This document shows positions 26,054-36,343 of a stretch of 64,000 bases of DNA, one piece after another (positions within the stretch are counted from its first letter, which is position 1; each line of letters starts with the position of its first letter). The position numbers and the translations under genes were made by a program. Source of the DNA: Chitinophagaceae bacterium T5-Br10_B2g13 (GTDB taxonomy: Bacteria > Bacteroidota > Rhodothermia > Balneolales > Balneolaceae); the NCBI GenBank assembly GCA_001564065.1, contig LKNA01000001.1:1-64000 (forward strand), given 5' to 3'. Under the pieces are notes generated by a model. That model ran no database searches and was not told where the DNA came from. It worked only from the letters and a program-made list of their open reading frames with translations.

Positions 26054-27769
26054 TCACTCTCCCTCAACCAGCCCGTTCCGGTGTGCAAACGCGGTGGCTT
26101 TTGATCGGGCCGATTTTCCGGAGATGCCCATCTTTCCGTAGATGTTGGAGATGTGCCTCTCCACGGTACGAATGCTGATATAGTGGTCTGAAGCGATGTC
26201 GGAGTTGCTTTTTCCCCTGGCAACTTCACATAGCATTTCCTTTTCCCGGGCAGTAAAAGCATCAGGGGATGGAGAACCTGCATGTTCTGCCGTCAATGAA
26301 GTAATCTTTTTAAGGATGATTTTTGCACGATCTAGCTCCGGATTTGCCTGCAGTGCCTTGAAAGCCTCTATGGCGGAATGGATCTCTTTAAGTGCCGGCT
26401 CTTTCCGTCCGAGGCAATGAAGTGCTTCGGCCATACCACGGCGCGAACGGGCTGTTTCAAATGGATTCTTGTTTCTGTCGAACAGTTCTACGGATTGCTC
26501 AAATCGTTCACAGGCCCGCATGTTTTTCTTTTTGGTAAGGTGTACCCTTCCGGTGGTGTAGTGGGCAAATGCAAGAAGAGATTCTGTACCGGCCATCTCA
26601 GCTATTGTCTGTAACCCTTCAGACGTCTCTTCAGCCTTTTCATAATCATGAAGCGCGAGATGGGCCAGTGTCAGTATTTCAAGCCCTTTCGGAAGCATTA
26701 GCCGGCATTTTTCAGGAGTATTCCGGAGATATCTTTCTGCAAGATTTACCGCTGTAACCGGTTCACCGCGGTCGTAAGCAAGGGCCGCACTTTCCAGAAG
26801 CACAAGATTTGCCCCCAGCATCCTGAACGGCCTTTCCCGTGCCCTGTTCAACAGCTCTCCCGCCCGCTCATAATCGCCGCGGAGGCGGCAGATACCTGCG
26901 AGTTTCACCAGGCCTTCAGCGGCATGGGCCGGACGTGATTCAATCAGGTTGTTCGATGCTTTCATCAGGAGGGTTTCCGCCTCATCCCAGTCACCGTTCC
27001 AGGTCAGAACGCCCGCGTAGTGGATCTGGCAAAATGAAAACATCAAGGGAAACGTACCGTTGCCGGTATTTTTTTTAACATGAAAGCACCACTGTACGGC
27101 CCGGCTATAGTCGCGAACGTATTCACAGGCTGCAATCAGGTAGCAGCATACGTTGATGGCGGTTTCCAGGTCGGAGATTTCCCCGGCCATGGCAGCCGTT
27201 GCCGCTTCATCGAGCAGGGGCATGCCTTTATCAACCTTTCCTTCAAAAACGAGGGCAAGTCCCTGCAGAGCTATACTCATCATTTGCAGATCAAAATCCT
27301 GAACCTCCTATGCGATTTTGGCAGCTTCTTTGCCAAGCTGCAGGGCTTTTACGGGATCATGTTCAGCTTCAATGGCCACATTTCCGTCCCAGGCTTTAAG
27401 CCAGCCGTGCTCGGGAACCGTATCCAGTTTCTTTAACAGCCTGTGCGCACGACGGCTCCAGCCGTTCGAAAGAGCATACTCGCCCCGGAACGAGAAATAA
27501 TCGTAGGCGATGCTGATCGCCACACGGGCCGCCGCTCTGGCATTCCCCTGGCCGCGGTAAAGCTGAAACGCCTTTTCCCTGGCCTTGAACGTGGTATCGG
27601 CATCATCAAGCCACCAGGCGGCAAGACCCAGCGATTCGAGTACATCCGGTGTCTCCTTGATCTCAAGCGCAGCTTTGTAGCACTCTTTGGCTTCGGCCCA
27701 GCCGGTTCTCTCCATCGCCTTATGTCCATTCTCCATCAATTTTTGAACAAGTCCTGAATCTGTTGGCAT
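26054..27769 (-). pseudogene. LuxR-family regulator with TPR-like repeats, split by an in-frame TAG
   Basis: ORFs 27308-27769 and 26054-27283 are in the same frame: ...KALQLGKEAAKIA*EVQDFDLQMMSIALQGLALV...; C-terminal HTH FTAREKEMLCEVARGKSNSDIASDHYISIRTVERHISNIYGKMG. Confidence 0.8.
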
Positions 27770-28090
27770 GGCACACGAATTTTATTGAGAGGCGCTTAAT
27801 GACTCACAATTTGTATGTTTAACGAAAAAAGAATCAAATATTTTGAAATGGCGTTAATACTCTGCTAATTCCTGAATTTATGGAATCACAGAACCTTAAT
27901 GCCAACTATTTCAAATCGAGAAGATGTTTATGGTGCTCAGGGAGATCAGCAATTTATTTTATTATAGGGCGCTTGCTGAAAAGCCGAAAATAGCTCCCCT
28001 CAAAACGAAAATTAAGGCCGTTTTTAGCAAAAGTAGGGAGATATATGACAGCCTTAAGACTACCATAAAACTCAATATGAATAATATGAA

Positions 28091-28522
28091 TTAAACAATG
28101 CGAAGTTGATTACGAACGGACGGTATCATCACCACCCCCAGCAGAACCACCCCAAGCAGACCATATATAAACTGCAACGGCGGATCCGAATGATATCCGA
28201 CCATCCAAATTTGAACACCGATCCAGATGATGAGTGCAACGCTCACTGTGAGTGCTCCCTTCCAAGCCCAATTCGCCCTCTTCCATAGTCCGTAAAACAC
28301 AACTATGGGAAAGACGCCCAGGATCATCAAAAGTATGATCCCCGGAATCAGGAAGTTGTCAAACGGTGAGCCTTCCAGCATGGAAAGCGGCATCTGAAGC
28401 AGTTCACCGGTCGGGTCAATCACTAATGCAGTGCCACCAAATAGTCCGCTGATTCCCTGAAAAAGTATCAATCCCATCAAAAAGTACAAACTGTAGGGTT
28501 TCGGTAACTTTTGATTCATCAT
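28091..28522 (-). CDS. Small integral membrane protein, unknown function
   Basis: ORF 143 aa with several hydrophobic segments. Confidence 0.65.
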   Translation of the reverse strand: MMNQKLPKPYSLYFLMGLILFQGISGLFGGTALVIDPTGELLQMPLSMLEGSPFDNFLIPGIILLMILGVFPIVVFYGLWKRANWAWKGALTVSVALIIWIGVQIWMVGYHSDPPLQFIYGLLGVVLLGVVMIPSVRNQLRIV

Positions 28523-28551
28523 CCTTGACTATGTTTGACGGAGTTCATTCC

Positions 28552-29844
28552 TCAGGTAAAATCAAAATCTTCAAAATGAACGGATTTTTTGGAAACACCC
28601 AGTTTTGCTAATTCCGGTAATATGGATCTACGCATCTCCTTAGGCCCGCAGATAAAAAAGTCCTTTTCACTGGCTTGGGGAATTTCACCGGGATTAAAAA
28701 AACCTTCCACATCAGCCCTGATCAGATGCATACGAAAACGATCCATCTGTTTTTCCAACTCTTTGAAAAGTGAAATATGAGTCGCTTCCTTTTCACTGTT
28801 CACACAGTAGTACAGATCAATATTTAAACCAGACTTATTATGCCGTTTCAGATCATTGGCCCAGCTAATAAATGGCGCGATACCCACGCCACCGCCCACC
28901 CAAACTTGGTTGGATGACCCATTTTTATAATCAAATCGCCCGTACGGGCCTTCCAGCAGTGCTGTTGCTCCGGTTTCCAGTTCCCGGTAAAGCTGTTTAG
29001 TATAATCACCCAATGCTTTCACCATAATGGTTATCTCTCCCTCTTTTGTCATATTGCACACTGTGTATGGATGCGATTCAAGGGAAATACCTGCAGCACA
29101 AAAACTGAAAAAATAAAACTGGCCCGGTTTAAAATTGAGCGCATCACCCATCGGTTTTAGCTCGACTTCAATCACCCTGTCACTCAACCGTTCTACTTGC
29201 AATACCCGGAAACGAGATTTCTTCACAACGAAATCGAAAAGAAGTGACTTATACAACCAGGCTGCTATACCCGCAATAGAAAGTATAGTGAGATAGACCG
29301 CCAATGCGGGATTGGAACTCATAGAGAGATCCACGAAATAGATATGTGCCATCCCGAGGATAAAAAAAACTCCCATGAACTTGTGTGATATTTTCCATTT
29401 ATCGTATGGGATGCGAATCACAATTGTAAAAATCATCAGGAGAATGAGTCCCCACAATGCCCAGCTTCCAATGTTGATTTCAAACTGCCTGTGCACGGGA
29501 AACAGGTACCATAATAACCGGCCGCTATCTTCGGGTATCCAACGCAGAGCAAGCAGGATTGGATGTATTATCAAGAGTACAAGAGCTGTTTTAGCCATTG
29601 TGTGATGGAGATGATACATCTTGTCGAGTCCTCCAAAGTAATCTTCCAGCCATTTGAATCGGGCTGACAGCACAAAAGTCAGAGCAAATAGTGCATATCC
29701 TGTGAGAGCGGTCACCTGACTGCCATACACAAAGAAGGGCTTCAGGTTCTGCCTTATCGTTGTCTCGGGAAAGGATATCAGCCAAAGTGGAATAACCAAA
29801 AGCGCAGCAGCCCAAAATAACCATGGTCCCATCTCCCTTTTCAT
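28552..29844 (-). CDS. Ferric-reductase-like transmembrane / ferredoxin reductase family protein
   Basis: ORF 430 aa; heme-binding TM bundle, FKPGQFYFFSF, HPYTVCN, GVGIAPFISW, FFICGPKEMRRSI. Confidence 0.9.
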   Translation of the reverse strand: MKREMGPWLFWAAALLVIPLWLISFPETTIRQNLKPFFVYGSQVTALTGYALFALTFVLSARFKWLEDYFGGLDKMYHLHHTMAKTALVLLIIHPILLALRWIPEDSGRLLWYLFPVHRQFEINIGSWALWGLILLMIFTIVIRIPYDKWKISHKFMGVFFILGMAHIYFVDLSMSSNPALAVYLTILSIAGIAAWLYKSLLFDFVVKKSRFRVLQVERLSDRVIEVELKPMGDALNFKPGQFYFFSFCAAGISLESHPYTVCNMTKEGEITIMVKALGDYTKQLYRELETGATALLEGPYGRFDYKNGSSNQVWVGGGVGIAPFISWANDLKRHNKSGLNIDLYYCVNSEKEATHISLFKELEKQMDRFRMHLIRADVEGFFNPGEIPQASEKDFFICGPKEMRRSILPELAKLGVSKKSVHFEDFDFT

Positions 29845-29867
29845 TATTTCTCAGTATTTAAGTTTCT

Positions 29868-30278
29868 TCAATCAAACCGTACAACATCCGCTCTTACGGT
29901 CAATTTCACCTTTGTGTAAATAATCAGATTCAGGATTTCAGAATCATACCTGACATTTGTAAGAGCCAATCTCTGACCTTGGACTTGTTCACCTGACAAT
30001 TCAAAATTTGTCCAGAGATTTTCAAGAGCCTCAGCATAGAGCATACCGGTTCCTTCCACTCTTGCAACGGCAAGTGTAGAAGTAGACAAGCCTGTAGAAT
30101 AACTCAACCCCAAAATATAACCTGACTCAGACTCCCCGGTCACATTCGTAGCAGTAATCGTGTAGTTTCCATCTTCCAGATTCACGATGGTTTGATTGGC
30201 CGCTAAAAAGGCACCTGAACTTGTACATCCCCCCATTATCAGAGTTACCAACAGCAGTAACAGAACTTGATTTTTCAT
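29868..30278 (-). CDS. Predicted lipoprotein, unknown function
   Basis: ORF 136 aa; lipobox-like LVTLIMGGCTSS. Confidence 0.65.
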   Translation of the reverse strand: MKNQVLLLLLVTLIMGGCTSSGAFLAANQTIVNLEDGNYTITATNVTGESESGYILGLSYSTGLSTSTLAVARVEGTGMLYAEALENLWTNFELSGEQVQGQRLALTNVRYDSEILNLIIYTKVKLTVRADVVRFD

Positions 30279-30428
30279 TTTTCCACCTCAGTGATTTAAT
30301 TATTAATCGTATTTCAAGTTAGATTAATTTTGCCTTATACGATGTAGGGGAATTACTGATTTTTATAGTTTTATATTAATATTATAGGGCTACCAGTCCA
30401 CACTCACTTCTCTATCTTATCATTTTGA

Positions 30429-31544
30429 TTAATGTCCCTTCATCAGATCGAAGCTTAACTTGTCAATTTTACCCGCCTCCGAATGACCGGCTGAAATATT
30501 GGACAAAACTACCACGCCGATTTTCTGATCCGGATCCATCACAATTGAAGATCGGTAACCGCCGGTGCCACCGTTATGCCAGTACCATCTCTGTCCTGAA
30601 TCCCGGGGCAGGATAAACCAGCCCATCGCCATCTCCATATTTTCACTTACCTCGTAGGTCGGTTCTCTTTGAAGAGTCAGAACTTCGTTTTCAGGGTCGA
30701 AGTTTGCAATTATAAAGCTTGATAAATCGGATACTGTTGAGAGAACACCTCCGGCTCCGACCAGTGCAGCAAGATCCCAGTTTTGAGCAATTCTGCCGCG
30801 CTTGGTTCTGCCCGAAACCAAATCCTCTTCCACGCTTTCCCGATCGGTTGTGGAATGGATCATCCTGAGTGGATCAAAAATTTTTTCTTTAAGCAATTCC
30901 TCATAACTCTTCTCCTCAATCAAACCCAGAAACAGCCCCAGAATTCCGGCTCCCAGATTGGAGTAGATATGCTGAGTTCCCGGTTCATAGTTCATATCCA
31001 GCCGATGTTGCAGAAAATCCACTACCTCTACTTCATCAAAATTCTTATACGGATTGCTCATGTTCATCAAAAAATTGAGTAAATAACCATTGGGTAATCT
31101 CGGTAATCCGGCGGTATGATTGGAGAGCTGCAGCCAGGTAAATTGTGGGTTCTCATGAATCGAAAAGTCAAGATTATCAGCAACCGGGCGATCAGGCTCA
31201 ACCAGTCCTTCCATAACGGCGTGTGCCAGAAGCGTTGATGTAAACACTTTCGAAATGGAACCGATCTCAAACACACGATCATGATTATCAATTTGAATCA
31301 AATTATCATCGTCGCGAAGAGCCCCATAATAATAGACGGATGAATCCCGGATGATGGCCAGCGATAACTGAGTTTGATTTGGGAATTTAGCCAGCACCGC
31401 CGCAATGGAGTCCACCTGATCCGGGGTGAATATCAAATCCGGCTCAAGCCGGTTCACAGCAGATTCGGGGTCACTAATGCTGCCACAGCCCACTATTAGC
31501 AATACCCAAAAAATCAAAACCAAAAACGATTTTACAATTTTCAT
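30429..31544 (-). CDS. Serine hydrolase, beta-lactamase family (class C-like), lipoprotein
   Basis: ORF 371 aa; IGSISKVFTSTLLA (SxxK), YSNLGAGILG (YxN), WHNGGTGGYRSSI. Confidence 0.92.
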   Translation of the reverse strand: MKIVKSFLVLIFWVLLIVGCGSISDPESAVNRLEPDLIFTPDQVDSIAAVLAKFPNQTQLSLAIIRDSSVYYYGALRDDDNLIQIDNHDRVFEIGSISKVFTSTLLAHAVMEGLVEPDRPVADNLDFSIHENPQFTWLQLSNHTAGLPRLPNGYLLNFLMNMSNPYKNFDEVEVVDFLQHRLDMNYEPGTQHIYSNLGAGILGLFLGLIEEKSYEELLKEKIFDPLRMIHSTTDRESVEEDLVSGRTKRGRIAQNWDLAALVGAGGVLSTVSDLSSFIIANFDPENEVLTLQREPTYEVSENMEMAMGWFILPRDSGQRWYWHNGGTGGYRSSIVMDPDQKIGVVVLSNISAGHSEAGKIDKLSFDLMKGH

Positions 31545-31718
31545 TTTATCATCACCTGTCTCGATTAATTTTTATCAGATCTCCCCACTCTTTTTCCCAT
31601 TACATTTCCAACAGCGAAACATTTTATTTTTATTACACTATCAGCCGAGCCACTACTAATATGATAATCTCGTACCTTTTGGTACCCTTTACAATTTAAA
31701 AATTTCGATCTGAAACCA

Positions 31719-33575
31719 TTGCCTGCAGCTGAAGAGAAAAAAATTACCCTGAACAGAGAATCAAACGAGCACACCCGACGACTAAAGCGCAGCTTGAATA
31801 AAGTGAAGTGGTCGAGCGCGCTCATGCAGATCTTCTGGACGGCCGGTCCGGTTACAACCATCGGCCTCATTGGCGGTTACTATATCGGCTACGGTACCAT
31901 GCCATCTACCGAGCTACTGATCTACTTTGTGATGTTTACCGTTTTTTCCGGCCTTGTTGGATTAATTGCAAAAGTTGTGAAAGACGGCACCCGCGGCCAT
32001 CTCGAAGAGAGAAGCAAACACGATATCCTGAGCGTAACCGATAAACTTGCCGACCTCATTTTGATTTCGCGGGATAAGATTGTTGAAACGTATGAAGATG
32101 AGACACGCACCCGGGAAGCCGCAATGCAGCTGCTTCGAAGAGTGGACCTGACTCCGTTTGGAGTGAAAGTTGCATTTACCGATTTGACGGGTAATCAAAA
32201 AATCGGGGAGATTATGGGGCAAATATATGCCTACCGAAGGATTGGACTGCAAACCCGTGTACGGGATCTATACAGCGAATATCAGGATCTTGTGTTTGAA
32301 ACGATAGCAGATTTGGAAGAAAGTGCTCCGGCTGCGGCAAAGGAGCTGAAAAAATGGTTTACGGGAAACACCTCCGGCAAACTGAAATACGGCGTACCGA
32401 GAGAAAAACAGTTTTTACAGCGTGTCATGTCCGCCATCGAAAATAATAATCCCTACCTGATGACCTTCCGGGATGTGGAGGAGATGATGATTCTGGCTTT
32501 CGAACTCATTCACGGACGTGAAATCCCTACTCTTACCTTCAGCTATTCTGGAAAGTGGAACTACGCGAAATCGCTGGACGAGCTGGAAAAGAAGAGAAGT
32601 AAGTTCAGGGTAACACAGGCCAAAGTGGGAAACCGGATGAGGGCGACAGCCGCTTACCTTGTGGAGACCGGATTTGCACAGCCGGAGGCTTTACCTGAAG
32701 GCCTCGAAATCAATGAGCTGATCGGTAAGATCTCTGAGATTTTAGATCGCATTGCGCTGCAAACATCCAGAAAACTGAAAGTAAACAAAATGTCTGCGGC
32801 TGAAATCGAAAGAACAGCTGCAATTTTGGATACCTGCATGGAGCTCTATAAAATGGCCTATCAGGCATCTAAAGATTCTGAGAAGCGCCACAAAGATTTG
32901 ATGAAAGCTTTTGAAGATTGGAAGAAGGTTAAAACGAAAATTGACAAAACGACAAAAGGGATTAAAATTGAGTCGGGGCGAAGGGGGATCCACATCAACG
33001 AAAACGTGATTTCTTTAAACGAGGAGGCAATCCTGCAGGTTTGCCGACATCTCTCATGGTACTTTCAAAAGGAGGATATCAAGAACAGAAGTTACTCTCT
33101 CTTTTCATTATTTAATAACCGTGGCGCAATGGCTGCACGCCGGTTAGCCATAGAAATTGCGGTGGCGCTGGAGCCTCATATTCATCTCTCAAAACCGGAA
33201 ATTCAGCGGAACATCAACGCTACAAAAGCGATCTACCTGGGTGGCATCAACCCGGATATGAGTGCTCTGCAAAAACAGGACCTTGGTGAGAAAATGGCAA
33301 AAGAGGTAGATAACGGATTGAGTACTTCAGCCATTCGCCTTGCGGAGACACTGGTTTACCAATATCAGGTAGACCTCTCCGATAACGCCATTGAGTTCTT
33401 TGTCTATAACTACAATGCACCGAGAAAATCGCTTGAACGACTGGCAAACAAAGTGAAAGGTGAGGACGAAATCTATAAGCAGTTGAATGAGCTTCCACCG
33501 GTTTTATCCCCGCCTAAATCTGCCTGGCTAAAAAGTTTACAGAGCGTTAAAAAGAGAGCTGAGAGGTTGAAATGA
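31719..33575 (+). CDS. Large alpha-helical protein with N-terminal TM segments, unknown function
   Basis: ORF 618 aa (TTG start); hydrophobic N-terminus then long charged helical region. Confidence 0.7.
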   Translation: MPAAEEKKITLNRESNEHTRRLKRSLNKVKWSSALMQIFWTAGPVTTIGLIGGYYIGYGTMPSTELLIYFVMFTVFSGLVGLIAKVVKDGTRGHLEERSKHDILSVTDKLADLILISRDKIVETYEDETRTREAAMQLLRRVDLTPFGVKVAFTDLTGNQKIGEIMGQIYAYRRIGLQTRVRDLYSEYQDLVFETIADLEESAPAAAKELKKWFTGNTSGKLKYGVPREKQFLQRVMSAIENNNPYLMTFRDVEEMMILAFELIHGREIPTLTFSYSGKWNYAKSLDELEKKRSKFRVTQAKVGNRMRATAAYLVETGFAQPEALPEGLEINELIGKISEILDRIALQTSRKLKVNKMSAAEIERTAAILDTCMELYKMAYQASKDSEKRHKDLMKAFEDWKKVKTKIDKTTKGIKIESGRRGIHINENVISLNEEAILQVCRHLSWYFQKEDIKNRSYSLFSLFNNRGAMAARRLAIEIAVALEPHIHLSKPEIQRNINATKAIYLGGINPDMSALQKQDLGEKMAKEVDNGLSTSAIRLAETLVYQYQVDLSDNAIEFFVYNYNAPRKSLERLANKVKGEDEIYKQLNELPPVLSPPKSAWLKSLQSVKKRAERLK

Positions 33576-33652
33576 CATCCTCAAAATTGACGTTACAAAT
33601 GAATTAAATACTTAGCTCAGTGTTTCATGTGATTCCCTCAGTTTTTTAAACA

Positions 33653-34657
33653 CTACTCTTCATCTTCTCCATATACAAGTTCCAGAAACTCCGCTTTCTT
33701 AACATCACCGAAATACTCTTTTACATCAATTCCGTTCAGAGCAATTTCGATATCTGAGGGCTCATATCGCACATCCTTCAAAATTCTCTCAATCTCATTA
33801 ACCGGTTCCTTTCCGAAAAAGTCTCCGTAGATTTTCAGGTTTCTGATATGTCCCTTTTCCACATCCAAACGGAGATCAATCTCACCGACAGGGAAACGTT
33901 TGGTTCGCTGAATATTGAACTCCGGTGAGCGGCCAAAATTCCAGTCCCAGTTTCCGTACTTCTCATCCTTCAGTTCGTGAACAGCTTTCCACTCATCATC
34001 TGTAAGGTGGTACGTTTCAAAATGGTCTCGTTCTCTATAGAGTCCATCCAGCAACCGCTGCCTGAATTCAGAAACACTGATCTCCTCTTCCAAAAACTCG
34101 CTGATGTTGGCCACTCGGCTGCGCACCGACTTGTGCCCTTTCGATTCAATCTTGCTCATCTTCACATCCAGTGCACGAGTTACCTCCTCCAGATCGCTGT
34201 TGAACAAAAGTGTGCCATGACTAAACATTCGTTTACCGGTTGAAAACTGCGCATTACCGGAGATTTTTCGTCCCTCGGCGAGGATATCGTTTCGCCCGCT
34301 CATTTCGGCTTCCACGCCCATCCCCTTCAGAACCTGTATCACCGGTTTTGTGAACTTTTTGAAGTTGTGCAGATTCTCCTTCTTGTAGTTGGTGATAAAG
34401 CTGAAGTTCAGATTTCCCTCATCGTGATAAACGGCTCCGCCACCCGACATCCGGCGAACCACATGAATTCCATTCTCCCTCACATACTCATCGTTGATCT
34501 CTTCCAGGGTGTTCTGATTCCGCCCAATGATGATGGAAGGCCCGTTGATATAAAAAAGCAGGTAGTCCTCACTCTCGCCAAAGTTTCGAAGTGCATACTC
34601 CTCTAAGGCAAGGTTGATTCGCGGATCGGTAATTCCTTCGTTCTCAATAAAAATCAT
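33653..34657 (-). CDS. lplA: Lipoate-protein ligase
   Basis: ORF 334 aa; LLFYINGPSIIIGRNQNTLEEIN...VVRRMSGGGAVYHDEGNLNFSFI. Confidence 0.93.
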   Translation of the reverse strand: MIFIENEGITDPRINLALEEYALRNFGESEDYLLFYINGPSIIIGRNQNTLEEINDEYVRENGIHVVRRMSGGGAVYHDEGNLNFSFITNYKKENLHNFKKFTKPVIQVLKGMGVEAEMSGRNDILAEGRKISGNAQFSTGKRMFSHGTLLFNSDLEEVTRALDVKMSKIESKGHKSVRSRVANISEFLEEEISVSEFRQRLLDGLYRERDHFETYHLTDDEWKAVHELKDEKYGNWDWNFGRSPEFNIQRTKRFPVGEIDLRLDVEKGHIRNLKIYGDFFGKEPVNEIERILKDVRYEPSDIEIALNGIDVKEYFGDVKKAEFLELVYGEDEE

Positions 34658-34750
34658 AACAGTCTTAACTTCTAATTGCGAAAATTTTGTTGGATGATAA
34701 GGCTGTAATGTTCAATCAATATGAAGGGGTCAGCATTCCAATTGGTGAAT

Positions 34751-35764
34751 TTAAAACCGGCCCTCATCCACATCTTTTAGAAATTTCACAACTCCCTCGA
34801 TATAAATTTTTTGGTCATCATATTGTGAAAGGTGGCTTCCATTCGGACAGTGAAGATATCTTCCGTTTTGCACTTCATCGGCCATCCACTCCAGATGTTT
34901 TGGATCCATAGTATCGTAATTACCTCCTATTGTCAGAGTCGGAACTTTTATATTTGGAAGATCCCCTGATCGATTCCAGTTGTGGAGTGTGGCATTTTCG
35001 ATAATTCCAAATTCACTTGGTCCCTGCATGTAGACATAAACTTCCGGGTTGAGGTGATCAAATGTTCGCGTAATGGAGTTTGGCCATTTTTCCAGAGGCA
35101 TTCGAAGTACATGGGCAGTGTAGTGATGCTTCATCAGTAGCTCTTCATAGCGTGGGTTTTCAAAATCTTCATTCTCCTCCATCTCTAAAACTTCATCCAA
35201 AACCTCTTTTGGCATCTGCGGCCCGAGCACCTCCTTCGCATATTTGTTATAGGCTTTCACATCCGACATCATATTAGATATAATCAACCCTTTTAAATTC
35301 TCCTGATGCGCAAATGCATACTCCATGGCCAGTATACCACCCCACGATTGTCCCATGAGAAAGAAATTATCACTCTTCAGATTCAATGCTTTTCGGACCT
35401 GCTCTACCTCATCAACAAAGCGCTCAATTGTCCATAGCTCGTTACCACTCGGCTGGTCGCTGTAATATGAACCGAGCTGATCGTAGTAAATATATTCGAT
35501 TCCTTCATACGGGAAATATCCGTCAAAACACTCATAAAGTTCATGAGTTGCTCCGGGTCCGCCATGCAGTAGGAGTACCTTTATTCTGGGGTTATTTCCC
35601 ACTCGTTTGGTCCAAACGTTGAACTCCCCTTTTGGAGTGGATATCGGGATCATTTTAATTCCTCCGGTAAATTGATCGTCAGATCCTGAATAATCGAGAT
35701 ACTTGTTCTTTTGAGTCATGGCCTTTTTGATGGAGTTGATGTTGAACCGATGTTTGTACATCAA
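34751..35764 (-). CDS. Proline iminopeptidase-family alpha/beta hydrolase
   Basis: ORF 337 aa; VLLLHGGPGATHELYE, YYDQLGSYYSDQP, FFLMGQSWGGILAMEYA. Confidence 0.93.
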   Translation of the reverse strand: MMYKHRFNINSIKKAMTQKNKYLDYSGSDDQFTGGIKMIPISTPKGEFNVWTKRVGNNPRIKVLLLHGGPGATHELYECFDGYFPYEGIEYIYYDQLGSYYSDQPSGNELWTIERFVDEVEQVRKALNLKSDNFFLMGQSWGGILAMEYAFAHQENLKGLIISNMMSDVKAYNKYAKEVLGPQMPKEVLDEVLEMEENEDFENPRYEELLMKHHYTAHVLRMPLEKWPNSITRTFDHLNPEVYVYMQGPSEFGIIENATLHNWNRSGDLPNIKVPTLTIGGNYDTMDPKHLEWMADEVQNGRYLHCPNGSHLSQYDDQKIYIEGVVKFLKDVDEGRF

Positions 35765-36004
35765 TTAACTATAACCTGAACTAAAATGCATGTTTATATT
35801 ATATCGATTGTGAATAATAGTGATGTATTTTTGAATCTATGCCAAATTCACAGTTCGTCATTCGCAATTCAATTACTCTGAGCAACGGTTAGCATAACCT
35901 GTTGAAATGGATATAAAAATAAATCCGGTGTACCATCGCCTCTATACTATCTAGAGTTTAAAACCAATCCCTCTCTTCGGCGAATATATTTTTTATGCAT
36001 CTAT

Positions 36005-36053
36005 CCCCCGCGCTGACGCACGGGGCTATTTTTGTTTCACCCCTAGCAGGGTT
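36005..36053. repeat. Orphan REP-like hairpin pair
   Basis: CCCCGCGCTGACGCACGGGG followed by TCACCCCTAGCAGGGTTC; reverse complement resembles the 25552-25640 cluster. Confidence 0.45.
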
Positions 36054-36343
36054 CACGTCTTCACATTCTGACACTTCAAGTACTTCCACACAGCATGTCA
36101 CGATGTTCATGATTGGACAAGCTATTGACAGATCAACCATATTGGATTAAATACATCCCCTATTGAGAGGGGACAGATCACGTAGTGGCCAACGAAGTAA
36201 TCAGGGGTGTGTTCTATGATTTTCGGTCATAATTGTCTCTGGATCAATTTACTGCAAAACCTCCTTCTAAAACTCCCCTCCATGACAAGTCCGAGAAGAC
36301 ACAGTTAGGGAGGGGACGGGGGTGGGTCAGATATTGCCTTATC

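Noticed and set aside
26054-27283. Treating 26054-27283 as an independent intact gene
   Set aside because: Its frame is open straight through to 27308-27769 except for one TAG, and its apparent start is an internal Met in a conserved-looking segment.
28439-28453. 15-nt match AAATAGTCCGCTGAT identical to the loop hairpin of RNA element A
   Set aside because: It sits inside the coding region 28091-28522, lacks the other conserved parts (CTACGG, GRGCACA helix, TPP domain), and a 15-mer coincidence is expected by chance in a 64-kb window.
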